Below, one piece after another: positions 12,524 to 27,496 of a DNA stretch of 64,000 bases. Position 1 is the stretch's first letter, and each line of letters starts with the position of its first letter. Origin of the DNA: Trichaptum fuscoviolaceum (Eukaryota > Basidiomycota > Agaricomycetes > Hymenochaetales > Trichaptaceae); contig CAJSYZ010000005.1 in assembly GCA_910574455.1 (NCBI GenBank), positions 7,006,001 through 7,070,000 of the forward strand. Reading direction: 5' to 3'. Both the position numbers and the translations under genes were made by a program. The notes under the pieces are model-generated. The model saw only the letters and a list, made by a program, of their open reading frames with translations, did not search any database and had not been told where the DNA came from.

Positions 12524-14900
12524 ATCGATTGCAAGTATCTGAGAGTAGTACCTCGTACTTTGTTAGAGAACTGATCTGGCTCCTTCAGGGATTTATAGGT
12601 TTTTTGACGATCGCTTAATAAAAGTATTTCTCCTTCGAGACGGGTATGCCAAGCTGACTGAAAGGCTGAGCGCAGAAGAGACATATGGACCAGGATATGA
12701 GAAGCAGCTGTTCCATGCGTCGATTGTCCACAGCTGTTCACAGGAATAAATTCGAGCATGGCGTGCTACTCTTGAGGAGCACTTCTGATTATGCAGCGGA
12801 TTAGAAGACTATACACCCTACGGAGCTATAATGAAAGAGATATTTCATCTTCTTAGATGAGTCCAAAGCCACCAAGAGCGTTTTAAGTTAAAGTTGCGGA
12901 AGATATCGAAGAAGATATTTCTGAGCTATTTGCTTGAATTGTTCGTGATGAAGTGAAAGATGTGCTGAGGTTCGTGCCAAGCCTCAAAACATGGAGATAA
13001 GCATCGAGGAACGAGACCTGCCAGCAAGATTCGCGAAATTGCGCGAAAGGTTGTTTCATCAGAAGGACCATGAGAAGCCTTTACATCTAGTACCTGTTCC
13101 AGTAATGCTGAATTCAGAACAGCTTCCGAAGCACGTCGGAGCCGGGATGTACAGGTATCCGGTTCTTGGCCTCTGCCAAGAGAATCTATAAATACATCAA
13201 AAGGGATCAATGTCATATGTGCGTGCTTCGGGGATCACGCACAAGATCGAAGAGGGGGGGGGGTCGAAGTACGTTTATGAATGGTACTCTTATCGAGTGC
13301 GTGCGTTCTGTCCTCCTGAGTGAACATCGAAAGATACTGAAAAGCAGGCTGTGATGATAGACAGAATTGTCACTCACATTTATTGATTTCCTTTAATATC
13401 ACATATTTTGCAGCATTTTGTCCAAGCGTTGATCGACAGAAGTGCCATAGACGAAGCTTTGCCACGTCGATAAAGAAATGATCGGCATGGAGATAGCCGA
13501 GATTATGTCAGACAAGCTACACACATAGCCTCGTGCTAACAAAGGGTTCAGAGAGAAAGCAAATTGTCGCGAATGTATGAGCATCTTAGTCCGAAGTCTA
13601 AACTTCTCACCAGTTACCCTCGGCATTGATTCACTCTATAGGACCCAGTTCGATGCTGATCATAATGTTTTCGCAGATTGATGGAGGAGAGGAAATCGCG
13701 CAATTTATCGTTAGGATAAAATCAAGACTTCGTGCGTTGACGAGAGATCTCATGTCATGGGAAGAAGCAGCGAGCGCAGCATGGTTATCTCCGGATTTTC
13801 GCTTGGCAAGGACGTCGATTGCCATGCGTTCCAGGTAGCCAAGAGTTCACCACCTACTAGACACACACTTGCAATCGGCACTGTACACAATGAGAGTGCA
13901 GTCAGTGATACGAGAGACACTATGATCGTGCCTCAACTCACCGGTAGTCCTCCAGCCAAATTAGTAAGGAAAGGGATGTGGAAACAGAAGCAACCTATGA
14001 GATACTAAAACGCAAAACTCTTTGTCTCAAACATTGAAGCGACCTAAGAAAGTTTGCGCTTTGCGCTTCAACTCGACCAGTAAAAAATCAAAAGTTTTTC
14101 ATTTTCTTTGACTCAACTGATTCCCGAACCGCGATGCTTCAGGAAGGTATTCCCTGTGCAATGAGCACAAATACTGCCGCCGAATGATATGAATGTTGTG
14201 ACCTATGGCAAACCCACCTATTTCGCGTCTGTTGGTTGGAGTCGCTATTAGCGTGTTGGTTAGAGATATTTGTGGTTGCAACCATAAGTTACATAGCGCA
14301 CACTGCACAGTTATCGTGATGATGATAATCGTTGGAGCAAGGCCTGAGCCCGGAGCCTGAGGGACCTCGAAATTCAAGTGCGTGTCAAAACTTCAAGTTG
14401 AAAGTCTTACATAATTATGGCAACTTGAATAATCAACTCCGAGTCTTCGCATACTAAGCTCAACTTCAACTTCAAGTTGCATCTCCTCGTGTCGTTAGAA
14501 AAGTAGCACAAATCGCAATTCAGCGGATATACAAGTTGCATATATGCTCAAAATATCGAAGGTGAGTATATAGCTTAATGCTTTGTAATATAACTCGCAC
14601 TTAATAAATTTGCGGTGCGACATAGTCTCGATGCGGGTGTTGTTCTTGAACCCGCCGGGGTCGGGACGACATCATGACGCACGACGCACATTACCGCAGA
14701 TGCATCCAGAGACGACTCGGAGGCTGGGCCCCTGCATACGCCAGTAACACCACAGAGCTATTCTCATAAAATAAATGTGTCTCTTTTCCTAATTGCGGCC
14801 AACCCATCAACGTCTGGCACGGACCCCATTCCTTCGTCTCCTCGCCTTTGACACCTCTCCTTTCACTAATCTCCCTTCCGCGTAAGCCAGGGAGTGTGGG
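12524..14900. other. Gene-poor stretch, unresolved minus-strand signals
   Basis: No gene is recognised. Weak minus-strand frames exist at 12926-13216, 13399-13626 and 13631-13825 (the last preceded by a plausible GTGAGT..GTACAG intron), but none shows a known domain and they do not join into one convincing protein. A run of nine to ten G lies at about 13255-13264. They may be remnants of a gene I do not recognise. Confidence 0.4.
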
Positions 14901-17900
14901 ATGTACAAAGCGAAAGTACCTGGGAAAGGCGGCTCCAGCAGGCGTGACAATCACGTCTATGACGATGAACTGCGTGGTCGGGCAGCACACAGGCGGCATG
15001 AAACCGACCTGCTTCCGCCTCCTGTGACGGCTAGCGAGAAAGGAAGTCGTTCAACGACGCGTCTGGAGCGCATTCGCTCGCGCGCGGAGAGGAAAGAGGA
15101 GAGGGAGACGGTCGCAGGCTTGATTGAAAGCTTGCGAAACGGAAAGGAGCAGAGACTGGCGGCGAACAACACGAACGAAGGTGTGCAGCGGAGCCATGTT
15201 ATCGCGGAAGGTCATCGAAAGAGCGCACGCATCCAAATACAAGGCACCGGTTTCCGTGCGCGGTGGGCCCAGTTTAAACAGCGTTTGGGCACGTGTACTG
15301 CATCAACCGAGCTGTCGAAAGACGGCAAGTCTACCGCAGCCTCTGAAAGCTGGGATCGTGGTCGAGGAGCTGGTGCGCTGACCGACGACGACGACGAGGG
15401 ACAGGAAGTAGACGAGATTGTCGTTGACAACGATTTCTCGAGCTTCAGCGGCGCACACTCATCAGATCCCGGGCCTGGCACTTTGCCTAGTGCAAATTCG
15501 AAAGTCAGTGCAGGTACGACCTCAACGGAGACCAGAAACGGTCGGGATGGTGTCGAGGGTTGTGGTCTCTATGCGCTCCTTCGTTGGCGCTTGTTTCCCT
15601 TGGTATACCACTTCTTCAATACGAGGTTCTTACATGAGGACATGGAGGCCGCATAGTAAGTGACCTTTGGTTTAGCCGACATTCCATACTTACTTTGTTC
15701 CACAGCCGGAAAGAGATTTGGTGGTCGTCCAAATCCCTGGCTCTCTATTCTTCCCTCTTTTTTGTGGTCAACTGGGTCCTCGTAGCCAGCTTTGGTTTTC
15801 GGCCATATTCCCTCTCTGACAAGATAGTGTACTTTGGTATAGGTGCGTATGAGGTGGATGCTGTACTCCTGGAAATTTATTGATGGTGTGTTCTAGGTCC
15901 ATTAGTGACATTTCCTATACCATTCGCTGTTATATATGACTGGCGCAGGGCCAGTCCGAAGTTATATATAACATGGGTTAGTGCTGCTGTTTGGATTTGG
16001 TGAGTGCCTTCAGATTCGTGATCGTAGTTTATTTGATCGTTGAAACTAATTCTTCCGTTCGTATGTCGTCCCGCGATTAAGGCCATTCTATAATACTGCT
16101 TTCATGTTTGCGTGTCATTTTTACCCGGCGAAGGTCAACCCTGCTCCATCGACCTGCGGGGCGAGAGATTTCTTGTCCTTTTTTTAGTGTGTCCTGTCAA
16201 TTTTCTTTCTACTGACTTTGCTGAGTTTCGTTCCCCGCAAAGCTACGCCATCGGTCTACAAGTGATTGCAATGTTCGGCCTACGCATGACACGCATCGCT
16301 ATGGCGGTGGGTGTGTTAGCGTTTTTTGTCTTGAACGTGAGTTCTTGTTTTTCGCCTCCTAAAATCAAGTCCATTAACCACTTTTCGTATGAAAAACGCG
16401 CTCGACGTATTGCTATGCACTTTTGGTGACATTTAAAACAGTGCATCCTCATCCTTCCAGTTTCCCCCCTGTTTACGCGGAGTGAGTGCTCGATACTGCA
16501 CAGTTGATTGATGTTGGCTAATGGACCTCATGTGCTAACTGCAACCTTTCTTGTTTTCTTGCGTAATAAATCATCTAACGATATCTGTCAGATTTGATAA
16601 ATGTGCTTCTCTTTCACGGGTTCCTGCTATATGTCCACTACAAACGAGAAGCGGTGAGTATTTCTGCAGTCCGCCCGCTTTGTTGGTCCCGGTTCCAATT
16701 ACTTATTTGTGCACTAATTACATTAAACGAAGGCGGAACGCCGACTCTACTCCCTCCGAGACCAGCTTAAGGTGCAATATCGGGCGACACAGAAGGCGCA
16801 AGTGAATGAACGTAAGGTATTCGACTCGAAACGCCGTCTGACGAACTATATGTTCCATGAAGTGCGCGTACCACTGAATACTGCGTGTACGTTCAATCTG
16901 ACCTTCTATGGCTAACAAGAATCCGTCTGATACAACTTTCGCTTACTGACGGAATTATGTTTTATGTAGTGCTGGCATTACAGAACCTTGAAGCAACAGG
17001 CTCAATCAAGAAGGCGCAAGAACTAGAATGGGTCGCAATGGGTGGGAGTTTGAGTATGATGTCCAAAGGTTCACTCTCACATTTCCTCCTCTTCGGTGTC
17101 CTCGCTATAACATACATCCTTTGTTCCAGTCCTTAATGATGTCCTTGACTTCGACCGCCTCGACGCAGGGAAGCTTTCTACAGTCGAAAGACCTTACAAC
17201 TTCGTACGTGACTCAATTCGCCTGTTTCAGATTGAATGGGGGCTGATTGCGCACAGCACCAGTCAATCAAGTCGATCTTAGTTCCCCTTGGGTCAGCAAC
17301 GTTCCAAAGAGGGCTTTCACTGAAAGTGGATTTGGATAAAGATATTGATCTGGTACGTCAATATTCTTTATTAATACCTTTTCTGAGTTCCGATCCTTTT
17401 CGAATACCGATAGTTGATGAAATGTCGATCGCGTACTTTATATTAGGTTGCTCGCCGCGCATCCTATCATGCTCTCGGGAAGCCCGACGCCTGGATTGAT
17501 CAGGAGTTATCCGAACACCCCAATGAAGATGGGCTCGTTGTAGGGGATGAGATGCGGTTAACGCAGATTGTGAACAACCTGGCGAGTAATGCATGCAAGT
17601 TCACGTTGAGCGGAGGTGAGATTCGGATTGTTACACGATTGGTGTATCCTGCGAAATTGGGTCGGGGGCAGGCTCCAGAACAGAATATGGAGGATGTGGC
17701 TAAAGAGTCGGGCGAGGAAATTGAGGAGATAAAGGCAGATGGATCCAATGAGAGAGAGAAGGCCAGAGAAGGGGACGCAGACGAAATGGGCTCTGACGGA
17801 GAAATCAAGAGGAAAGGGGCAACTGAAGATGTCAAAGAACGCGACTTTGCGCTCGGTAGGGAGTGGCATCGACTACTCAAGAAACCACGTGGCAACACTG

Positions 17901-19832
17901 ACTTATCCACTAAACCAACCTGTCTCAGCCCCAGCTCTGAAAGGTCTCCAAGTGGAGACGATCTTCAGGCCGATTCAGCAGATGTTGTGCTACCCTCTGT
18001 TCCCCTCTCAACCGCCCATCTAAGTCGTCACAACTCTGTTGAGGGAATGCATGAACTGGAGAAGATCGTCGTAAGGATCGAGGTCCATGATACAGGATTT
18101 GGAATCCGTGCGAGGGATTTAATAGACAAAAAGCTTTTTAGTCCTTATGTCCAGACGGAGGTGAGCAGTTTTGTGAGCCTAACTCATCTTCAGTATGTGA
18201 AACTAACGTTAGCTTCCAGATCGGAAAGTCCCAGGGAGGGAAAGGAACTGGGCTGGGCCTAGCACTTATTAGATGGATCGTGAAGCTCAGTGGCGGCCGG
18301 TTAGGCGTAAGATCTAAACTGGGACAGGGCAGTACATTCTGGGTCGAACTTCGTAGGTTATTTGCATATGACAAGTTTCCTCCTCTCTAACAAGTTTCCT
18401 ATAGCCCTCGGTGTAGGTAGGAAAGTTGTCTCTGACAAATCTAGCCGGCTAGCCCTGCAACATGACGGTTCGGAATATTCAGAAGGCCAGCGCCAGCTGG
18501 CGCTCGGATTAGAAGAAATCAAATTCTTCCGTGAGATTGCCGAAGGAGATACACCTTCTACTGATATCGATGAATCGGACTATCTGTCTATAAACGATGT
18601 TAGTTCAGGTCAACCCACGCTTCCGGAGAACTCGCTTTCCCCGGACGGCAATTTGGCAGACCGACTTACGACCCTTCCACACCCGGAATATACAGCTACA
18701 GTACTCCCGATGCTGTCTAGGAGAGCTCTCAAGGGTGCTATGGATCACAGAGATACAATTGAGCGTCCTTCCCATTCCGGGCCTGGGACAAAGTGGATGA
18801 AAGGATCTAGGAATGGGTCCCATGTGCATGCACCACAGGCTCTTGCTCTTGGAACGCAAAGTCGAGATGAGGAGAGAGCGAGTACAAACGGTGGTTCGAC
18901 CCGCCCGCCTGGACTTGGGCAGACGTCGACTACGAGATTAGAAGCTCCAGAGATAGAGATTAGTGCTCCGGATACCACCAGGGAAATGGAATCAGGAGGC
19001 AACACGACAGTAGATCGTCATACCTCGGCTTCCAGTGAAACGACGGTGACAACAGCTACACTCTTACCACTGGCGACATCTTCTGTAGGACCTTCTGCCT
19101 CATCTTCATCACTACTCCAATCATCTCCTCCCCAATTCTATCAATTATCTATACCAACGATCGGTCGAGTGGCTCTGCCTTCGCCGCCTCTAACAGATCC
19201 AAAAATACGCGCACTAGTCGTAGATGACGACGCGCTAACACGGAGACTTATGCAGCGTATGCTGAGTCGACTCGGATGTACCGTCGACACAGCTGAGAAT
19301 GGGAAGATCGCGCTTGGGAAGATATTGGACGAGCCAATCTCTCCTGGGCTTTTGTCCTTAAACCTCGCAAAGCTACAATCTTCCAAATCAGATGGAACGA
19401 AGACATCGCATGTTTATCACTACGATGTGATTTTCCTTGATAACCAAATGGTGAATTTATCAGAATGTTGTCGTGTTCGTTGAATGCTAATTGGGTTTGA
19501 TTATCAAGCCTGTCATGACTGGATTAGACACTGTATTTGCGTTGAGGGCGTTAGGAAGGAAGGACCTTGTGATCGGTGTGACAGGTTGGTGCACTTGTTT
19601 CTCGAGTGCGTTTGATGTACTCAATGGTCACAAGGCAATGCCCTATTATCGGACCAGCAAGAGTATCAAGATCTTGGTGCTGATCGGTAAGAAATTCAAG
19701 TTCTCTACTTATGAACTTGCAAGGGCTGAGAATTGTATCAGGGTACTCACTAAACCTGTGTTTGAGAGTAGCCTGAAGTCGATGCTCCTTTTCGCCAACC
19801 AGCACCGGCGAGAAATGGTGTCCAGTGTTTAA
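14901..19832 (+). CDS. Membrane-bound hybrid histidine kinase
   Basis: Two-component sensor acting by His-to-Asp phosphorelay. Exon 1 encodes a long basic/acidic cytosolic region (residues ~1-230). Membrane helices follow over the next exons ([49 protein letters not shown]). Then comes a coiled linker ([18 protein letters not shown]) and the HisKA box with the phosphoacceptor His in [11 protein letters not shown]. The ATPase domain has an N box ([17 protein letters not shown]), a G1 box (VHDTGFGI) and a G2 box ([12 protein letters not shown]). A ~100-residue charged insertion separates N and G1 boxes. A Ser/Thr-rich linker leads to the receiver domain: acidic pocket [13 protein letters not shown], phospho-Asp in [13 protein letters not shown] (split by an intron at 19450), and the Lys in VLTKPVFE. 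It ends MVSSV. Introns are short and numerous. All catalytic motifs are present, so it looks functional. The sensed signal is unknown; the N-terminal exons are the least certain part. Confidence 0.92.
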
Positions 19833-20223
19833 ACCTCCCTGCAGAATTGCTCAATGGCCCCTGTTTGTTGTTTTTTCTCTTCAAGCCGGTACCACTCGTT
19901 TGATCTCGGTCAGCTCTTGCTTTCAGGGGGAGGGTTTTCTCAGTAACAAAGTACAATTTGTCTTCTATATTCCTGGGTTTAAATTATCAATAGTTCTCCA
20001 TTATAAACACGTGAATTGTTTTCTGTAATCTCTTCAGAGTTTTGGTGATATAGTAACGGTTATAATGTATGTATTTACAATAAGCCACTGCGGCAATTTG
20101 TCCTCATGTTATGCTATAGAAGATTATTTCTGATACGGGCCCGAAGGCTCGTTCAGCATGAGCTTTTACCAACAATCTCCTAGCACAAGGCTCGACAAGA
20201 GTCGTGAACAATCTTTTTACTCG
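19833..20223. other. Intergenic between convergent genes
   Basis: AT-rich spacer between the ends of the histidine kinase and of LYS1; presumably carries both 3' UTRs. Nothing else is seen. Confidence 0.55.
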
Positions 20224-21622
<1,399 letters not shown>

Positions 21623-22658
21623 ACGTGGTAGAGGCGAGAAAGGTGTGGGAAGAAGAACAAAGAAAATCAAGACTCCATAAAAGTGAGTTGTAATTTGCTG
21701 GTAACTCGAAGTGACTCTGAAGAAGACGTGAGTAGCTGATGTGTCGGCCGATGACAAGTCCGCTCCATTTCCGGCGGGCGTATGTACGACGTTCACCAAT
21801 AACCATGCAACAGTGAGGAGTCTTCAGATAACACTGCCTGCCTATGTGTTTACAGTTGTAATGGATGTGACTGTATCTGTCGATAAGTAGAAGCCATGGT
21901 AACCCATGAAGAATGTAAGTCTTCGCATTCAATAAGCAATGACGTGACTCACCAGGAGCAGCAGCCGCAATGAGCCTTAGTCAATGGCTTCCATAGGCTT
22001 GCTAATGTGACGTTGCTTGCGTCATCTAGGTCCAAAGCAGAAGAAGAAGTAAGACTGAGAGTGAAGTCCATGGGACAGGATGAAGTTCCGTTTTCAGCTA
22101 CCGAAGCGAGACTCGGAGAGCCAACTAACGACCGTCTCGCTGAGAAAGGCACAATCATCGAGAGAAGGAGAAGACACTTGTCACATTTTCTAAGGTGCGT
22201 ACTATAAAAAATGACCCATGCCAGTTGTGTACGAGCCAGCGGCAACAACAGAAGGGGTTCTAGTCAAGTCACTGGCAAGCCTTCAAATTCCATTTAGACT
22301 CGAAGTACAGTAATAGTCAGTTATTCATGGATGCTGTTGAATCTCCTTCGTAGTTGGACCGTGGCGAGCTTCAATAGTTATTTCAAAGTTCGTAATAATG
22401 GAGATGTGAGGTGGGGAAGGAGCTTAGTATCATGATGGCACCGGTGCAAAATCGTCTTTTTCTTGATTATGTCATTCAAGTTGACTTGATTTTTGAAAAT
22501 AGGCGCTCACTACCAAACCGTAGCCCTTGAACAAGTTGAACATACACTCATTCAAGTTGGGAACCGTCTCTTTCCCTCCTCCACAGACACCTGCCTCAAC
22601 TATGCAGTAGCTGTCTCTCACTCATCAGCTTTCTCTCCTTGTGAAAGCTTCTTCGTAT
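21623..22658. other. Intergenic between divergent LYS1 and carrier genes
   Basis: About 1 kb that must hold both promoters. Short frames at 21949-22248 (minus) and 22007-22207 (plus) overlap and have no recognisable domain. Confidence 0.45.
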
Positions 22659-23900
22659 ATGGAAACCCCTGGACAACAAGTTCGTCAACTTGCTGTCTTT
22701 GACGACGGATTTAAGGACGCAGCGTTCGGAAGTGTATGTCTTGTAATACTTACACATCCAGACTTGCCGAATCAACATCTTGCTAGATTGCTGGAATGGT
22801 ATCCAAAGTATTTGATCACCCGTTCGACCTCTGCAAAGTCCGATTGCAGGCACAAGTGCTCGACCATTCTGCTCGGTTTAGAGGGCCGGTTGACTGCCTG
22901 ACACAGACATGGAAGAATGAGGGCATTCGAGGGTTATATCGCGTTAGTTTTCCAGTAACTGAACTCTTTGCTGGTTTTCTTTGCTGATGAAACGGATAAC
23001 TAGGGACTTCCTGCTCCTGTAGTCGGAGCGATGGCCGAGAATGCTACACTTTTCCTCGTATATGGACAGTTGCAAAATATCATCCGACGGTGGTCCGGAT
23101 CTACTGCCGCTGAGCTATCTCTACCGCAAGTTGCCCTAGCCGCTACCGGCGCTGGTACAATCATCAGTTTTCTTCTGTACGTGTCCATTGTCCACATTAG
23201 ACTTGACTGACTTGTATACCTCTTTTTTCGAAGGACTCCTATTGAACTCGTCAAGTGCAAAATGCAAGTTCAACATCTTGCAACTGAGTCTACTGTGGCT
23301 CACCACATGGCTATCCAGCCCCTCAGGGCGAACCCAGGCTCTTCTTCAGCGATTGCCACTCTGGGAATACCTTCCTTCTTATCGAAACCAAAACCCAATT
23401 TCAGCGCTCTTCCGGGACCCTTCGCCATCCTCAGATCAATCGTTCAGACTCACGGATTGCATGGTCTCTGGCTCGGCCAAACAGGGACACTCATCCGTGA
23501 AACCGGTGGTGGCGCTGCATGGTTTACCTCTAAGGAGGCGATCTGTTCTGCTCTGCTCTCCCGACGTGCACGCAAGCTTGGCATCCCGCGATCCGAGCTA
23601 ACCGGCCAAGATCTGAAGGCATGGGAGAGCGCGGCTGCAGGTGCTGTAGCAGGCGTCGCATACAATATAGTCATCTTCCCCGCTGACTCAGTCAAGAGTG
23701 CACTGCAGACTGCAGAGGAGCTGCGACCTCCGGGTCCAGGCGAGAAGGCTCCGACATTCATAGAGACAGGTCGGGCTATGTTTGCGAAGCAGGGTCTGAA
23801 GGGCCTATACGCTGGTATGGGAATCACAATAGCAAGAGACATTCCCAGCAGCGCCATGATTTTCCTCATCTACGACAGTCTAAATAAAAGATTTGGCTAA
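22659..23900 (+). CDS. Mitochondrial carrier, ornithine-transporter type (copy 1)
   Basis: SLC25-family inner-membrane carrier, most like fungal ornithine/arginine carriers (yeast ORT1/ARG11, Neurospora ARG13). Start METPGQQVRQLAVFDDGFKD; exon 1 is 22659-22733, exon 2 begins at 22787 with IAGMVSKVF. All three signature repeats are present: HPFDLCKVRLQ, TPIELVKCKMQ and FPADSVKSALQ, each in the odd helix of a repeat. A large third exon group carries GLWLGQTGTLIRETGGGAAWF and KQGLKGLYAGMGITIAR. It ends IYDSLNKRFG and TAA. Length about 340 residues, slightly longer than average carriers because of a Ser/Pro-rich insert after the second signature. It has a close paralogue in opposite orientation at 29105-30359. 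Ornithine export links mitochondrial synthesis to cytosolic arginine production. Substrate is inferred from family resemblance. Confidence 0.9.
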
Positions 23901-25625
23901 CAATCATTTTATATATCACCGCACTATAGAATATATTATAGGGACCATAGAGGTACCAAAGGCAAGTTCCTTATCTCTTCCTCCAGAATGTATCTGACCG
24001 CTCGTGACTGTATTTGCCCTAGCGTTGAATGTAAAACCTAAGCACGTTAATATCAATCGACATGTAAATCATTCTGACTGACACACATACTGTCTTTCTC
24101 GGCCCTTCTCCGAGTCTTAATTAATAATGAAGAAATACCAGCTGTCTAATCCATGGCTCATGAACAAAATGTGAACATAGGAAGGGTCGTAACAACAAGC
24201 TTGACACTAAAGATGCCCAATCCACTCAGAAAGGCTCGGGGCTTTATACTCCGAGGCCTTCTATCCTTTTGCCGTGGAAGGAGACGTTGATGATAAGAGT
24301 TCAAACTCTGGTACGACCTTTGACTCAATGCGATCTTTAGCACGTTATTCACAGAAATGACCTTCAGCACCTTTTACATTGATTTGTCGTGTCCTTCTAC
24401 TTGCTCTTGTTGAGGGATCTACAGCGATCGCCTTCAGTCTGATAGAAACTTCCAGCGACAGCCCCGGAATGTTGATACACAATCAAAAGCTTAAAGTGTA
24501 ATTCATCATGAAACATTCTTGACTTCACCCCCGGCACTGGCCTTCCCTCATTGATTACAATCTTGAAGTATGGGGCCATCAACAGGTACATGTACCTAAG
24601 TATTGCGCTGCAAAATATACTACCCAGTAAATGTGGAAGCGGACGCAGTAGCTGCGCCTGCAACTCGTTTCTTAGGTACCGAAGACATGCGAGCTACAGT
24701 AGAGAGGTACGTGCCGGATAGTCAAGCAAACGAAAATAATTTACTTCGGACAACCTGAGGTTCTCACGACTCGGATCGGGATCGGCTAGTACTATTATCC
24801 GGTTCAAGTTGTCGGACGAATCCCCTTCCGATGTCTAAAATACTGTTCGTACTGTTCTTCCGCATAAAAGAGAAGTTGCTGATAAGTTATTTGATTATTT
24901 GGTGAAACACTAAGACACTAAGATCGAAACAGGGTTATTGCGATCGACTCTGAAGAAGGAAAGAAGAGGAAGAAGACAAGTCTAATGCTAAAGGACAGCA
25001 AAGGCTAATTTAAATTTCGTATCCCATCATACCTCGGCAGCGAAGCCGGACATGTTTTGCAAATAGCAGTGGCATATCATGTCTATCAACGGACGGCGGC
25101 GTCCAATCTGCCCTACTGGAGCAGGTAAATCCTTACCTAATATCGGGGCTGATTGGCTTCCGGACTTGTGATATCTTTTCGCCGCGTGCAGGGCCCAGCG
25201 AGCACGCCTTTCTGCTCTCGACCACGTCGAACAGGTGTCAATTTTACCCCTCGAAACATTACACTGGATCGTGTTCCTAGGCCGACTCATGTTTGATCTC
25301 ATACAGTAGCCTGGCCTCGCTGCCATCCGATCGTCCCGCAACATTTTTGCAACACCGCCATGTGGCTTATCCCAGCATTGGCCATACTCTTCTCGGACTC
25401 AATTTATATCGATGGTCAGCTCGTGAGCAATCGCATGGACATATTGCAATTTATGTCGACCGTCCGTGCCCAGCAAGCCCTCCAAACCTAACCGCCTCCT
25501 CTCACCTTTCCTCCACCCCTCTCTGCGTGTTTCCGCCACTCGCTTCGCGCACTCGAAGTGTCAGACTCGCATAACATAACTCGTGATTCCAAGTCAAACG
25601 TAGGGGGCGGACGCGCGGATCGACG
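23901..25625. other. Intergenic; no supported gene
   Basis: Contains only short frames on both strands (for example 24397-24663, 25027-25344 minus). Composition is ordinary. The last part is the promoter region of the DUF6533 gene. Confidence 0.45.
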
Positions 25626-27496
25626 ATGAGCGCGGTAGTTGGAGTAAATATCATGGGGTACTCCCTACCGGAAGTGGTGGAAGGGCTGAATCGGTTGCAG
25701 ATAGCGAAGGTACGCCTCTGAGCATTGCTCACCGACGATTGAACGCTGACCCTGCAGTTCTGCTATAGTACATACTGGGTGAGCAGTGGATCCTTGCAGA
25801 ACGCCCTTCATACCTGAAACTTGTTCGTATCCACAGTTGTGGCTATCGCAGTTTACGTGAGTATTTGACGGTCTAGGTCACTTTCCGTATACTAAGACTT
25901 GAATTCGATTTAGGTGTACGATTATGCACTCACTGTATCCGATGAGGTGAGTTTTTTTGAGGTCTTCTGTTCTACGAAGACCGCTCACGATATGTCGTAA
26001 CAGATGCGACTCGTTTGGCCATCGAAGTTCGCTCTTCCGAAGGCACTTTTCTTCCTGAATCGATATTCGCCTATCGCGGATATAGCTCTCCTTATATTTG
26101 GTACGTAGGATCTCTGGAAACGCGATGGCAATTTCCTGACAGTCAGATGTAGTCCTTCTAGTTGGCGGCTCACAACGCGTACGTATATCGTGAGCTTCCA
26201 GAGAAGAAATCAGTTAACACTGTTCAACAGGCGTGCAAGACTGCGCTCCAGACCACGGGTTGTATGTAACTTATCGAATCACAGGTTATTCAGAATCATA
26301 CTAAGTCATATTAAAAAGATTTCGCGTCGGCTGGCTTCCTGATTTCTCAAAGTAAGTTATTGACCAAAGATAAAGAGCGGCTGCTAACGTATCACAAATT
26401 AGTGATCCTCATGATGCGGACATGGGCTATCTACGAGCGAGGCAGGCTCATAACTGCGTTCATTCTTTTACTACTTTGCGTCAGTGCATTACTACTAGCG
26501 AAATTGGACGATGGCTTACCCAAACTCCAGGCCGATGCTGCGGTTCCCATCACAGTCTTGCATTTTTATAACAGAGGCGTATCAGGTAAGCGCAAGGTGC
26601 CTGGGGATGTGACCGTCTCGCTAACTTCTCATCAAGCTATCGCCAATCCGTCACGCGACTACAAAGGTTGCTTCATCACATACGCAAACCGTTTGATATT
26701 TGTGGATATAGTGCTCGTCGTTCTGACCGAATTTAGTGGGTCGCCTATAGCTATCTCCATAAATATTGACTTATTTCTCCATTACCTTGAAGCTATGCTC
26801 TCTTTACTAATATTGAAGGCGAGGCAGCACTGTAAGCTTGTCGACTTTCCTGTTTATCTGAGTCCACAAGTTGACCTACTATATTCATAGTCCGGAATTC
26901 CAGAAACCGTCTCATGGTCGGCATGTATAACGATGGTATGTTCTTAGAATCCTTACGAAGACGACAATGTTCAACTATATGCTTAGGAATTATATACTTT
27001 TGTTTCATTCTTTGTACGTCTATCGCAAACCTGGCTACTTTAATTGCTGCACCGGTAAGCATTCCTGTAGGTTATGCTTCCATCGTTGTATTCACCGGAA
27101 CACAATCATTCTTATACTAGATTGAAGTGCACAACATTCTCGTAATGTAAGTCAATATCTCTTTTGTGCTGAGGCTGTCGGTGCTTACGCTTCTCGCTTA
27201 GCATCCAACGAATTCTTCATAGCGCCTTTTGCTCCCGCGTTCTCCTCCACATCCGTGGTGCCTACACTAACTCGGCATACTTCCACGACGACTCGGACGA
27301 CGTGACTCCCCCCGCCAGAGCAGGGCTGCCGGGTCCTCGGAACGTACACATCCACAACCATAACAACACACTTCTGGACACCGAGCAATTTTCAGGCTCG
27401 TGGGATCGCGGCGAGGCTGCTGGTTTCGGGATGGTCACCATCACAAAGACAGTTGAACACGATTACGACTTCTCTCGTAGGTCATTCATTGATTAA
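25626..27496 (+). CDS. DUF6533 domain membrane protein (third, divergent)
   Basis: Multi-exon predicted multi-pass membrane protein of unknown function. Exon 1 (25626-25709) reads MGYSLPEVVEGLNRLQIAK. A 10-base micro-exon (25758-25767) and a 20-base exon (25847-25866) restore frame into VYDYALTVSDE, then MRLVWPSKFALPKALFFLN, the DUF6533 core. Downstream exons give MRTWAIYERGRLITAFILLL, CFITYANRLIFVDIVLVVL, CTSIANLATLIAAP and the family-typical SIQRILHSAFCSRVLLHIR. The tail is polar with a His/Asn-rich stretch (NVHIHNHNNTLLDTEQFSG), ending SFID. Exons in the middle (26580-26940) are less certain. It sits between two convergent carrier paralogues and is clearly more distant from the tandem pair at 1.5-6.8 kb than those are from each other. 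Confidence 0.8.
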
